64,000 nucleotides of DNA from Ophthalmolycus amberensis (taxonomy: Eukaryota > Chordata > Actinopteri > Perciformes > Zoarcidae), in NCBI GenBank assembly GCA_024529925.1, contig JAFEUB010001535.1, positions 434,001-498,000 of the forward strand, in the 5' to 3' direction. Under the pieces are notes generated by a model. It ran no database searches, had not been told where the DNA came from, and was given only the letters and a program-made list of their open reading frames with translations. The position numbers were made by a program, and so were the translations under genes. Shown in pieces: positions 43,534-57,635 of the stretch (within the stretch, counting starts at the first letter, position 1; each line of letters begins with the position of its first letter).

Positions 43534-43976
43534 GGAAACTCTGGATGACTCTAAAACGAGCATACCATCGCACAGACACTCAAAACACATAGACACGCAC
43601 TGCTTTTCCTCTGCCAGAATCGGATCCATGCAACACATAACATGGAGTCAAGACTGTCTCTGACACACATGCCTCGCATTACTCCTGGCGTCTTCCTCGC
43701 TCTTTTATACCGAGTTGTGTATGCTTTTGTGCGAGTGTCCTGGTTTAACTTTTTTTTACACACAGGTTTGCGTGAGCGATGTTACCCCATGAGAATCCAG
43801 TAGTACATACACCGAGCTGGCTCGATTCAGCATTACACATTAGAATAACAGGATTAGGGTTAATTACGGCATCTACATGTGATCCTCATTTCGTCCACCA
43901 GATGGACTCTGTGTTCTAAATGGGCATTTTGGCGTTGAGCAGGCCTCCCTCTCTCTCAGCCCTCCCTCCTTGTTAG

Positions 43977-44045
43977 AAGTGTAAAACCTTCAACTTGGAC
44001 AGTGTGCTGATGGCTGTGATGACGGTGTGCATCAACGGCGACCAT
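43977..44045 (+). CDS. weak candidate exon, unidentified
   Basis: A pyrimidine-rich tract and ttgttag precede 23 open codons (KCKTFNLDSVLMAVMTVCI then NGDH) ending exactly at gtgagt, phase 0 at both ends. I recognise no family and see no partner exons, so chance is quite possible. Confidence 0.18.
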
Positions 44046-45270
44046 GTGAGTCATGGCTGCAAAACAAGAAGAGGCTCAAACAAAACGTTGCGGGCCTCTA
44101 AGGAATTTAGGAACTCTTTGTTCCCTGCACTTATTTCTTATTGTTGCATTCTGGGTATTTATTGTGCTCATTTATGGTGCTCAGAGAACGCCTGTGTAGA
44201 GAATGAAAATCCTCTTGTGGTTATGAATAAGTAATTATGTTTTTTTTGTTGTTTTTTTTCTACACAAGGAAGAAACACAGAAACAGATGCAAGGGGGCAA
44301 GTTCACATGGGCACTAAAACAATCACCATGGAGACGCGGGATTTGAGTGTGCGTGCGTTCATGTGGTCCTTTTGTGTGCTCGGCACATGCGTGTGGCGTG
44401 TTCACAAACGCTGACCCGACGTCTATATTGCAGAAGTGTGTCTCTCTGCGCGAGGACGAACATGCCTCCATTTGGCGAGCAAAATCAACCGTGTCCGTCT
44501 CCGGCCAACTGGTGCTGTGTGATGGAAGAGGAACACTGGCGAGGAGGAAAAACAACTGGGGAGGTGTTAGTGATCATCACACAGGCATAGAAATGGCATC
44601 TGAAGGCAGAATAGTCTTTTATGAATAGAAACAGCCTCGCAAAAGCACCCTTGAATGAATTACTTCATCTTGTTATCAGATTTTAACAGTGAAGTGAATC
44701 TCTTACAAACACCTCTGAAGATTATAACCAGGAAATCCTCTCACAACAACAACAACAACATAAAAAAACCCGATTGCTTCTCCCGGACTCTTATTGACAC
44801 GCTTCTCTTTTAATTCATCTTAACCACTGTGTGCCTCTGGAGACAATTTTCTGCCGGTGCTCATTATGCAATCGTAAGCTTTGATAATTCCTCCAGTGCA
44901 CCGTTTAATTAGAAACACATGGCCCTGAGAAGGCAGAGGAGTACAGAGCTCCTAATGTCTATACAGCCTGCGCCATGAGTAATTGTTTCTCCCTCGCTAT
45001 ATAGTGCCGAGCCATTTTTTAACCTGCTGACAGCCAGCGAGCAGGAGGAGGAGGAGGAGGAGAAAATAGAAAAGAGGAGAGATATGAGATAAGAATGAAT
45101 CCATATTTGGGTTTTTGTTATTATTTATTTGGCTGCAGTGCAAGGTCAGGGAAGGAGTGAGGAGAAGTGAGAAGGCTGTAGATGAGGAGGCCAGTTCCAT
45201 ATCCTCCCTTTTTCGTTTCTTTTTCTGCTCTTTCCTCTCAGCCGGGGCTTGTTAAGTTAAGAGTGAGGGA

Positions 45271-45347
45271 GGTCCCAGGTGACAACACCTGGGACCTGAT
45301 GTCATGGACAACACCTGTGACATGATGTCATGGAGGATGACATCATG
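45271..45347. repeat. two perfect hairpins overlapping a 26-bp direct repeat
   Basis: GGTCCCAGGTG pairs exactly with CACCTGGGACC (45271-45296, 4-nt loop), and CATGATGTCAT pairs exactly with ATGACATCATG (45321-45347, 5-nt loop). A 26-bp unit, caacacctgggacctgatg then tcatgga, recurs immediately with two mismatches across both. Confidence 0.85.
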
Positions 45348-46278
45348 ACAGGACACTTCATCAAAGCCTGTGGAGGCTGTTTGGATACCTGCCCGGGTGA
45401 AGGAAGAACTGTTCTAGCTTCTCCTATATACTGCCAGGCAGTGCAAGAACTGCAGCGGATATCGAGATTGTGATCGGTCATGTAATATGTGTGTGTGCGC
45501 GGGAGAAAGTGCTGTCTTTTTTTTTGTCTCTAACCAATTGAGGATATCTTGTAGCCATTTCATCCTTTCCCATTACCTGTCACCCCTTTCGCTCTTCATC
45601 TGGGATACTTGATTTGTTGCTATGGATATATTACCTATTTGTCCCTTCTTACTTTTTGTGTTTTTCGTGAGACACGTGCACAACATACGCCCACACAGAA
45701 TCATGGCAATGCTCTGACATGATGAATGATTATACAGCAAAGGATTGAGTGGAAGTAACACCTTGAGGTGGGGAAAAACATCACCCAGAATGCAGCGGGC
45801 TTGTTGCAGCCACTTCTATCACCTACAATAACATTAACATAAGGACAGTGGCAAACTCGCACCACCTAAAACAATAGTTTACAGTGAATCCATGATGCAC
45901 AGTTCAACATTAATTACTTATAGGACATAACACAGGTTTCCTAGCATTTGTTAGGTAGAGAGATTTCTTTCAAACTCTTTTGCTCTTGCACTTAATCTAT
46001 GCTCAAATGTCCTGCTGGCTTTGGTTCTTTTCGGGATCTTGAAATATGTCTCCAGTCCTCTGTCCATATGTGGCCCAAAGCTTGGGTGTAATGTTACACA
46101 TGCTTGTGTTTCACAATTTCTTTATTTTTTTTTGATACATTTTACAGACAAAAAAGAAAACTGACGAATCAGTTGGTAATGGAAACATTGCAGGCCTGGA
46201 TGACATTATTGAACTGAATGACTGTAACCACACCCTGATCGTTACCATCATTTCACACATTTCCTTCGAGGCGTCAAT

Positions 46279-46294
46279 GGGGGGGGGGGGGGGG
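46279..46294. repeat. poly-G homopolymer (G16)
   Basis: Uninterrupted G run. Confidence 0.93.
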
Positions 46295-49200
46295 TATCAC
46301 TGTGGACACGGGGTTCTATTCTTGGTGAGTGGATTTCTACTTGTCATTCATCCTTGTGTTGAACTTTGCCACGCTGTGCTCCACGCCTATCTCCTCTTTG
46401 TCAGATGTCAGTCATTCCTGGCCAGCGGGTGCTACCCTGCTGGGTGGTGTGTAAGCCGAACTCAAATACCCACAGCTGTTCACAGACGCTTCAGATGGAA
46501 AGATGGAGGGAGAGGAAAGAGGGAGGAGAGCGGAACTTGAGAGTTGTGAAGTCGATCAGCTCCTCAGCAGTCCCAGTGAACTCTCACTCTCTCTCTCTCT
46601 CGCTCTCTCTCTCCCCTGCTTCTCTCTGTGTCCTGTCCAGAATAACCATTAGCTCGCTGCGGTTGGAGCTCACATGACTCAAATCCTCCTCTGAGAGCGA
46701 ACTGTTTGGCACCTTTCACTTGTGGGTTGGTGATGTCACAGATCCGGGCGCCCCCTTGTTGTCACCGGGAGCCGGACTCCGGTCTGATGTCACAAAACTG
46801 GCGTCGTCGTGAGCTAGAGCCGCTGACGGACAGCTTGGTGTGTTTGTATGGCACAGATGGTTGGGGAAGGGAGGGGGGGGGGCACTCGGGTGCCAGCATG
46901 GAAGGTGGCAAAGACTCGTCTTATCAAGGGGTGCCACATGCAGACTCTGATGTGCCATTTTGACAGGACGTTTTTCTCCCTTTCTTCTAATTTAGACTTC
47001 TATTGTCTATTTTTTCGCTATTGTTCCTCGTCGCCTCATTCTGCAAAGTCATTAATTAATTTCTCTTTGGCTTGTGCCTTTTTTTTTTTTGCTGGTGCTT
47101 TGTCTTTCCACCTTTGTCTGCCTCTCTGGCTCGCTATCTTCTCTCCATCTCTTTCAATTTGCCCGTGTGTTTGCGGTGGTTTATCTCAGTCTCTGATCAG
47201 TGCTCTCCTTAGCTCTTTTCCTGCACTGTCTCCTCCATTTCTAATCGGAATGCTTTTTAATCCCTCTCTTTGTCCGTCTCTCGCTTCCTCATGTGTTGTT
47301 TCCCCCTCTGCCTCTTTTCCTCTCTCCTTCCCTCCGTCCCCTCGCGTAAGTCTTTGTCTAGGATTGTGTCTTTTCCCCCTTTGTGTGCTCTGACAGGCCT
47401 CTTCCTCTCATTGATAGTGATGGCAGGCTCAAGCCCACTCCATAATGCTGCTGATATTTTCCCACTGGAGACCCCACTGTTGCTGCTTGCTTCTGCTGCT
47501 GCACTCCCCTGCATCCGTAAAAAAAAGAAGAAGAAAATGGACAGAGACACCCCTCCTCCCTCCCTCCAAATCCATACTTCTCTGTTTCCTCTAGCTCTGC
47601 CAAGCTTCTACCATTCAGCAGGGGAGCAGTTCAACAAGACTGGTTTGTTTTGGAGAGTCACTGGGCCCCAGCCTCATAGAGATTAATGCTTAGACAGACT
47701 GCGATGACATTTATGAGGCACGGACTGGAGTAAAGGATCGACGAAGGGGAAATAGCACAGGCTATCGGTGTCGGATCAAATGTGACCCTTTGCCGAAACA
47801 CTCGACTGCTTCGGAGGGAAACCTATTGAGAGACAGCATGAGGACTGAAAGTGTGTTTGTGGGACGGCGAAAGAGAGGAAAGAGGACTCATCTATACGTG
47901 TAATAAAGTCCTCATCAAAGATACAGTCACCATCGCAATGAGCCATCCTTGCGTTTGCCACCTCAGCATCATTCAGTGACATGCTAGTGGTCATTCTGAT
48001 CGATGGCGACAAGCCCCCGAGCCGGCCGAGCGTTAAAGTAACTTTAAATAATTCATTTGTCAGCTATTTGCCCAGAGTAACAATTAATATGTGTATCGAC
48101 GTAGCCTTCGGTTGCAAGTGATCACCACTACACACACACACACACACACCTAGCAGTCCTGAATGCATCCATAAATGTCTCCAATTATATCCGCCCTCTG
48201 CAGAATGATGAATACTGCTCAATGGCTGCGAAATGGTGTTTACTCTTAACTGCACTCTAACATGCGCGACGCGTAGCTGCAGCGGGTTCTAGGGGAGAAG
48301 TTATCAATATGGAGCCAAATTAGAATGGATCTGAGCAGAATGAAAACATGCATGCTGCTCTCTCCCGACGGCCAGCTCCATCACTCCTCACAGCCGTGCG
48401 ATCAATGGGGCCGAGACGGTGTAGCCAAGAAGCTATCCATTCTCATTACTGACACCACTGTCCACTTCTGCTTTCTCCTTGTCGTCCGCCAGAGGCTGAG
48501 AGAGAGAGAGAGAGAGGCCGTCAGTAGCATTGTTGGAGTGGATTTACGATAGGTGTTGAAAGTAGTCTTTAAGTTGCCATGTTCTTCGCGATGGAGTTTG
48601 TGTTCTGCGTCCTTTGGCTCAACTCAACGTGTCTCAACGTGTCTTCTTAAGAAAGTCTTTGTGTTGTTGTCGCACAGTATCAGCGACACTGTTTACATCA
48701 AACGTGTGCGTGCCAACTAGAGCGAGAATGAAGGACAGGACATGCAATTCCATTCAAAACATGCAAAGAGCAAGAATGGCACGACTCCAGTGGCCTTTTT
48801 GTGCTTCTTCCCCAGTGAAGTCCCGCGGAGTTCAGATTATCATCAGCCCCTCTGTAACAAGCATTCCTCCTCCTTTGATGTCAGCAGAGTCCCACTGATT
48901 AAATTCTGTTGCCCAGCAATTACATGAAGTCATCTGTGTCACACAGTGAGTTAATTACTTACGATGTACACGGGCATGCATGCGCAGTCACATGCACATA
49001 TGCATTTGTGTGTGTGTGTACGCACAAACAAGGAACCGCATACAGAATAGGAACGTATGGATGGAAGATGCACTCACAGTTCTGTAGCTTTGGTCTGTTG
49101 ATTCTTTAATAACTGGAGCTCCTGAAAGGGGAACATGCCAGGACACAAGATACGTCTCGTCATGTCTTAATTCAATTATTGTGGAATCCTAAATATCCAT

Positions 49201-52200
49201 GCTTGTTTGTCTTGGTCGAGTTGCATATTCATCACAATTATGTCAACCTAAAATCCCCACTCGGCGCTCTACAAACAGCTTCATTGTGAGTTGGAAGCCC
49301 TCGGCTGCTGGAGGGATCAGGGTAATGAGATTGAAAGGGTAGCATTTTTATTTTTCTCCAAACACATCGGAGTGCTGCTGTCATGTGATGAAGCTAATTG
49401 TTTTGGGGCCAAGAGACGTACTAGTTGGGGACAAGAAGCCTTTTGTTTCACTGTGTTGTCTTGTTTAGTCAAACACAGAGCTGTTTAAACAGCCAGAGAC
49501 ATTTGATTTGAGTTTAAGAGCACCAGTATGACATATGGCATGATCCTTTGGGCTTTGTGGGTAGTTCAGGCATGCCAGAGACGATTGGAATGGCCCATTG
49601 AGAATGTTCAACACTGACATCTTTTCTCCGCAGAACTCTTTTTATATCTAGTTAGTGTAGCATAGTCTTGTGCAGCAGACATTTATATGTTAGAGTGACC
49701 TTTTGAAGCATTGCTTGTGTGGCGATTCATATCTTATCTGTGTTGCACCTGTGAAAAAGCCCAATATCATTACTCACCCAAGAGAAAAGGGAAGTAATAA
49801 AATCGTACATCTGGACCATTCCAGCAAAAACAACACACCGAACCGGCTGTACGTACATAATACCATATTGTGTTGTCATGTAAATATTTTGTAGCGTTCC
49901 TTTTTTATTTTTATTAAACCCGAGTGTCATGTTATGCCTGAGAACTGGCCACAGAGGCAACGACGACCGTGAAAGATGATCTTGATTCTGATGAATGCCA
50001 AATGCGCGCCGCTGGAGATGGGAGATATTTCACAAGGGCTGAAGGGCTGCATTAAAGCGCAGCGCGTCTCCGGTTTCAACCAGTGTTCATTTGGGAAGTG
50101 CTGCATTGGATTCATTTGTCCCCGTGTGTCGTTTCATAGAGACGGGGCAGGTTACGGATGGCTGTGGCGGCGGCGGAGCAGTCCTCTATCATGGCTGACG
50201 GGTCGGACAGTAATGCAGACTGTAGCTGCTAATGGGACCGCCGGGACTTTTCCTCCGTGTGCGACATCAATCAGGATCCTCGGCACGCTCGCTCAAATGG
50301 CCCTCCTCACTCACTCAACACAGAGCAGATGTCCCCGTCTGATCCGCGTATAAATAATGCCAAATGCATGCTAATGACGTTGTACTGTTGCTTTGACAAA
50401 ACAAATCCTCATTTTGGCTACAAATGGCTCGTAAGGTGTTGGGGCGTGTTCTTGCATCCCGTGCAATGCGGTTTGACAAGAATTCAATGTTTCTTCTGCA
50501 ATTTTTTGATATCTGTGTGGTCGAAAAACAAAACATCTCCGGATTGAAGTTGAAGTGATGTTAGTGGGCAATATCGTTCGTTGACAGGCTGGGTGTTTTA
50601 TTACAATAAGTAGCCTTGATTAAGACTTGATGAATATGCTTTCAAATTGGGAGGAAATATGTCTGGTAGCACTGCCTGCACTGTGCTCCTGTACATCTTG
50701 AGCAAACCATGGTCGGAGCGGAGCCTGTGATACGGGCACACTGAGACTGGTTTCCACAGAAGGGAAATACCACGAAGTGTTGAATATGAGGTGCGCTGGT
50801 GAGCTAGTGGTCATCTCTCCAAAAGCAGGACGCGTTTAAATGATTACTTAAAGGTAGCCTAGAGTTTTCTTTTCAACACAAAGTTTCTGTTTGCCTTCAG
50901 TGTCCTCCACAACACATTTGCAAAGCAGATTTTTTTTTAAAGCACCCATATTAACTAGCTTGCAGTCTTCCCTGCCTTTGTTGGCACATTGCTGTGTTTC
51001 TTAGCGCATTACCACCACCTGTCGATCAGTGAAATAGCATGAAACCATTGGCAGAGATGTGCCAATGTGATACAAACAAAATGAGGACCCAAATAAGAGC
51101 GCATACATTGTTTTGGGGTGTTGGTGGGAAGATTAGCAGGCAAACATTGAGCATATTTATGTATTTTTCAGTATTGCCAGTTCTTTCAAATGCTTACAGC
51201 AAATAACCAACAGAAAACATTTTAAAAGGCAGATTTATACTTTATTACTCACAAAGGGTTGGGCACATTTGTCTCTGTGGTGCAGCACGGCTCACCTTAC
51301 TGCATTGTTCCACCAAAAGGACGGGGGGGCCGGTCTGTGGTGGTCCCAAGGGTCTCTGTAAGCAATTAAATGACTCACCTTCACAAAGGATGCCACAAGT
51401 TCCTCAGAGTCTGTCGAGATGCCCCTTTATTCTCTCCCTTTTTCCTTGTCCCGCTGGCCTGGTGCTGAATCGACACACCGGTGTCTGTTGGAGCGGAGCA
51501 TCGATCCCTCCCCCAGCCAGAGGAGGGGGGGGGGAGAGAGCAATATGCTTAGAGCAGCATAGCCCCTTTTGTGTTAAAAATGCTGAGACAGAGAGGAGAT
51601 GCGCTGATCTGTGTAAGATACACTCCTGAACAGAGTATGATGGACGCGATAGACTGTAACCTTTTGGCAAAGTTTCAAGGTGTAAGGTACATCGGTGGGA
51701 ACAGCTTTCGCTCTTGTTGTGGGTGTAATCTCTGTATGGAGGGCACAACGCCTTTATTCTGACAGTCCAAACAGCTACATCCTGCTGCCCTTCACTTAAG
51801 GCTTCTGTGGCTTATTTTCACACTACCTGTTCTCCATGGTGAATCACCGCTTCTCTTCCTGCGCACTATACCGCTCTGTCACCCTCAACCCTTCAAAAAA
51901 CAAGATAGTCCTTTTCTGTCAATGTCCCTGCTCATTTCCTCCATTTCCACAATGACACTAGATTAAAGGCCCCCGATTTCCCTTGCTGACATCATTCCTA
52001 CCCCCTTTCAGTAGTTGGTCCCCTCCCCCTGTGGGCTGTAATCACCCTGAGAATGGGGTAATTAGGGCCACTGTAGGATAATTACCAGAGCTCGAGTTGT
52101 TTAATTACGGCTTTCTCTGATGCCAGTGACAGTGGAGGCCCCCACTCGCTGATGGAGTGATTTCATCCTCTTGACTGCAGCCGCATGTGAGGGACAGAGA

Positions 52201-55200
52201 CAGACGGAGACACGGTGATGGCGAGTGGGCGTGAGTGGGAGGGATCGCAGGAGTTGAATTGAGCGAGAGGTATGGGCAAAAAGCACAAGATCCAGGGTTG
52301 ATAAATTGACTTTTACAGCGAGGGGACGAATGGCATAATAAAGCAGAAGAGGACACTGTGATGTAGTTTGCCCTGTTTGTTTTCTGTTGGTATGTGACAG
52401 AAAGAGGAAGAAGTCTATACATCTTTTCAACTATTTCCCTTGGCATCAATAAAGCTTTACACCATATATACAGTCTATGTTTTAGATTATTTTTTCAAAA
52501 AATGTAATTGGCCTCCTGTTGTCAACAGCCATGGCCAACATGACAAACGAGCATCCCATTGGCAGCGCAACAGGTTACTGTTGAAAGAATCGCACATGAA
52601 GGTGAACGAGACAACGAGGTCCCCCCCCCTTTCTTCTCTTCCAAAGGGCCATGACGTAAATGGTTGGCCATCTTGGACTCCAGCAGTTAGGTTCCTGTGG
52701 ACCTGAAGATTTGTGGGGCAAAGGGCAGGGGGGTCATTCCCCAAACTAGGTGGAAAGGAATTCACCCGGGCGGCCCAACAATCCCCCAACTGGAAAGACG
52801 ACTCTGTCTTCCCAGTGTCTCGCACCAATCTCAAAATAGTGCATGGCGAGAATTTTCCCGCCACCCACAGACCCAAAAAAAAGCACAAAGTCACCAACCA
52901 GACGGCTGCAGAGCAGATTTTGATTGAGCCGGACTCGAAGGTTGGAATTCAGCTCCGACTCCCTCGACATTTCACTCCCGTGTGGTCAGCAATTAAAAGG
53001 GTCTGCCGAACATATTCACGTGCGTGTTTACTAAACATCAACCTCTCCAAATGTTTCATCTTCACGAGTGGTGATGGAGAGCCCCTTTGATCGAGCGGCG
53101 ACCTGTTAAATCTTTGTTTGGATTGCAACGAGTTGCATGCGAGTGGTGTTTGTATTTCCAATGTACCAGAGACCCTCGTAACTCAAAACACCAGATGAAG
53201 ATGTAAGGACAGAAAACATTTCCTGTCACGTGTGTCAAATGACAGTGGCCCTTTTGACCCTTCGAACCTTGACCTCCTCCTCCCCATATTGCTAGGTTTA
53301 GTAGCATTGACCCCCTTTTTTGGGAGACCCATTGGTATTTTTGTGTTGGATGGGCAGCGCATTAGCCCGACTGATCCCAGCTCCTCCTCCGCAGGTTGTA
53401 ACTCTCCTCGTTTCTAGGGGTTGAATGACAGGCATGTGTTTCATATACTGATCTTCAAACAGATGAGTTACAGTTATTGTGAATGCTGCAGATGTGGCAT
53501 ACTATCATTCTCTTGACATATTTGGCATGGTGCCGGACAGATGTTCCAACATGACAGTGGAAGTCCGTGGGGCAGGGATGGTGATAGATGTACCGGCTGC
53601 GTTCTGCGGGCTGACGGATCGCAGCAATGCAGGGAATCACCTCTGCTGGTAGACGAGGACTGACTGTGGCACCTTATGGTAAAAACCACAAGACCTTTAA
53701 ACCCATGACCCGCTCAATAGCTCACTGAGCTTTTATTTGTTTTCAGTGAGGGTATATCAACACTCTGTGAATTTCAGTCAGGCGGGACCGTCGGCCATGT
53801 GAGTGTAAAACGAGGAGACACCAAAGGCTCGTTGGGAAGTGCTATTTCCAGACGGCCTGGCCCTTCCTGGCGGTTACGACGCGGGGGTCGGATGGACGCC
53901 CTCGAACATCTTTGACAGTCTGCACTCACTATCTCTGTCACCAAGTCTGCTTACGTTTCTACAAGGATGTGGGGGAACATTCCCCTTTTAGATTCTGTTC
54001 ACACAGTGTTTTAAGAGTGAGGAAGCAGCAGCTTTGTAGAAGACATTTTTGTCGAGGTTCAACAAGCGCTGGATTACGAGGGGCCCGTCCACATGTTCTG
54101 GATTGCCTCTGATGTGTTTTCCATGCGTGGTATCCTTCCTAAAATGAATAAAGGGGCAGGAATGTTATTACCTCCCTTTGCTCCTCAAAAGCATTGCAAT
54201 CACATGAGTTAAAAAGCTGTTTGTTTGCCGTAACGGCTGAAGATTGATTGCTCAACATATAATTAGTTGCTGCCAGCATAATTACTCTTTCAGTGTCGAA
54301 GTTCCAATACAGAAATAGCTCTACCGCATTTAGAACAAGTCTCTTTTGCCAACATGTTTGCTGCTTACGCATGGTCACCTGGCATCATTTCTCCCAGTTC
54401 AATAACGTCTTTGCCGTCTCGTGGGATTGTCTTCGAAAACAAAACGCACCGCTTTTGAGACAATATCAAAGCATTGGGAAGAAGAAAAGGAACTTCATAT
54501 CAGTGACCTTCCTCAGTTCCGTCTCTCTCCTGCATCCGTCTGTGAGTCTTCTCTCCAATTAGTGAGAGAAAAACAACCAAACTCAGAGAACTGAGACAAA
54601 CTCGATTTGTAGAGTGGAAAGAAAAGCGCAGCCTCTGTGTTTGATCTCTGCAGGCAGTGGTATGAAGACGGCTTCGCTGTAACGCGTTATCTCTAGAACG
54701 GACCGAAGCATCACCTCCTCCACCTCAGTGACCTCGTCATTTGGCTCTCCGTCTTATCAGAGGAGGGAACGATTCCAGCACTCGTCCCTTTTCGCCATAA
54801 CAAGGGGGTGAAACCAGACTCTCCTGCAGCCAGTCGGTTAAAAAAATAACTAAAGTGGAGGCTCGGTGATTTAACAGGAGACCACAGATCGATAATAGCC
54901 TGTAGTGTGAAGACTGAAAATGCCGGGTAGGTTTTTGCAGAAAATAAAAATAAAACAAAAAAGCCCTGCGGATTGTGAAGTGTTTCCAGCGTCACATGAG
55001 GGTCAGTGTAATGCAGTTGGCTGCCAAAGTCTGCTTTTTTTAATTGGCTCCCTTGTGTTGATCATTGGACTGTTCTCTCCTGGACTCCTGAAGCAGCAGT
55101 ACAGTGCTGCTGCCTCGCTGCTTATTAGAACTGACAGTTTAGCATCCATCACTTAATGTGTCCAATTTCTCATCCTCCTGTCTCACGGAGATCTCGGAGG

Positions 55201-57350
55201 CTTGTCCGGCTGCTCTGCTTTCTCTTGTTATTTCTGCTTTTGTTGTCCTTTTATTTTGTTTTCAGGCTGCACGGATGTATGCAGAATAGCGTTAACCTCG
55301 TCCTCTAGTGTCTGTCAATCAACACAGTGCCTGCCTTTTGTGCGCCACGTCACTTTAGCCGAGTGCCTTTGGCAGAGATGAAAAAGCCATCTGACCCCTT
55401 TTAAAGTGGAGCTCCGCTTGCAGCTCTGTGATCGCTCTACCATTTGTGCCCTTCCCCATGGTTTGGGTTTGCCCCCCACATTTCACGGCTTCAGACACTC
55501 TCACTGAGATCAAACTCCCAAAGTCCTGGCCACCTGCTGGGACTCCCTCTGAAAGTGCTAATGACCGCGTTTGTCTGGGGGAGAAACCAGCTCTTCTTCT
55601 CTTGCGTCCGCCCCCCCCCAAAGTCCGTTCTTACTTTATAGTGATTACTTTGCCAGTTGTACGACCTTAACGGCCTAAAGGGTGGAGCACGGTTCAACTT
55701 TCGCTGTAGGTCAGTGTCTTTGGTGGGAGAATAGCGCGGGTCTTGCTTTGTAGGGAACAGACGGGGCCGGCACCTGCTGCCTTGCTGATGACACAGGTGT
55801 TGACATGTTAACGAACATCTCACAAAGTGTAGATTTCTATATTAAGGCCTCCAGCTCAACGTTTAGCTGTGTCAGTTTGATAAACCCACGAGGACAAAAT
55901 ACTCTCGGTAGCAGGACCGTTAGATGTATAACGTCAGTGCTGGTTGGATGTTCACAGCCTGGAAACAAATCCAAAATTCAGTCTAAATCCATCTTGAATC
56001 ACGACAAAGGACCAGCTGTATCATTTCCATCTGGCCGTGTTTCAATAACACAAACTATGTAAGGAATCTGATATGAGAGCCGTGGCTGTGTATCCGGTGT
56101 TTTGCAGTGATGCGTCTTTCCTCTATGTCAGCGGTTAGGAATCGCAGAGAGATCATCCGAACTGTGATGATGCTTTCCTGGGCCTGGACCAACTCTGCAT
56201 TATCCATGAGACCTGAGTTTGCCGCTCCCCACCCCTTCAGCTCGAGGCATCGCATTACCATGAGCCCGCAAAGTAATTTGTAGGCAGATCATTTTAATGA
56301 CCTCTGACAGCAACTACACATTGTTGGCTGTTGTCCTTGTTTGGCAGAATGACTCTCGGAGGTTCAGAACCGTTGCTGGTTTTTGGGAAGCATGGCTAAA
56401 GTGTCTGTGGTAGGCCAATTAGTGGTTTTAGCTGATGGGGGCAATGGGATCAGTGTTTGTTAGTGGAGCACAATAGGGCGCTTTGTGTTTCAACATCTAT
56501 GAAGGTACAAGATTACCAGTGGAAAATGGAGAAACGTTTTGCAATGTAATTTGTGCTTTATTGTCATTCTACTTTATGAAGAGACGCAGTATGTTCAGCA
56601 GGTTTAGTGTGGCCGGAAGCCATTATAAATCTCCTGCTCAAGTAGCGGAAACAGAGAAGCCGGAATCAAGTGAGAGCTCAGCCTGAGTTCATGCATCAAT
56701 CACTTGTGCAGATGTGTCTTCTTTTATTTTTTTCAGTTGTGATCTTTGATGCTGGCTTTTGTCGCTGGGCGTAAATGCATGCAAACTCCTTAAAGGGGAG
56801 CTTATGATCTCCAACCGAGAATTACAATTTTTATTGTAAGAGAGGAAGGGTTGGGTGGAACTTTGAAGCGGAAATATAAAGTCTGCAGTATGAAGTTTCA
56901 TTGTGTAGATTGTGTTAAACTTACGTAAGTTTCGTCCATAATTAATGTCAAATTTACTGATGCCCCAATGCTCAATTAATTGTTTTAAAAATTTAACCAA
57001 AATGTCATATTAGTTTATGTTGCCATTCCTGTCTGTTTCCATCATTTCCATGATGAATGTTTAGTTTTTGACAAGTATTGAAACTAAATGTCTGTCAGAC
57101 CGCCGCATCTTTTTTTGTCACCCAAGTCAACATTTCTTCCCTAAAACACATAAACAGGTCTTTGAGTTCCCACAGGTCGGGTTCCATTAACATTGTTTCC
57201 CTTTAGTGGGTTAACTGTTGGTTAGTTGTTACGACCATCTTAAGATGCAATAGTAGAGACGATGATACGCTCCTGTATATAGTCTAAGTTATTTCTAGGC
57301 TGTATCCATTTAACCAATTACCTCAAAACATCACTGTGTATGCTTTTATG

Positions 57351-57385
57351 ATTATGATTATTATGATTATTATGATTATTATGCT
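57351..57385. repeat. 9-bp tandem repeat (atgattatt)
   Basis: About four units of atgattatt with a slightly different first unit. Confidence 0.85.
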
Positions 57386-57609
57386 GTGTATGATTGGATA
57401 GAGCTAAAAAGCCAGTTCTTTATTTTATCACTTACTCTACATAGTTAAGCCGTGGTCAGCGTAAACTTGCAACACATCCACAATAAGAAAGGCTTAATTT
57501 TGAGCACAGAATGGGGGGAAAAAACAGAAAGCCAGGGACTGGAATACTTTTTGGCAGATGCCTTGATTTTGTAGCAAAGGGGCACTTGTGAACGAGTCAA
57601 ACCCACTTT

Positions 57610-57635
57610 GGGGGGGGGGGGGGGGGGGGGGGGGG
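57610..57635. repeat. poly-G homopolymer (G26)
   Basis: The longest G run in the window. Confidence 0.96.

Noticed and set aside
52487..53090. Overlapping 125- and 136-codon frames on opposite strands
   Set aside because: No recognisable domain or splice pairing; overlapping opposed frames suggest low stop density only.
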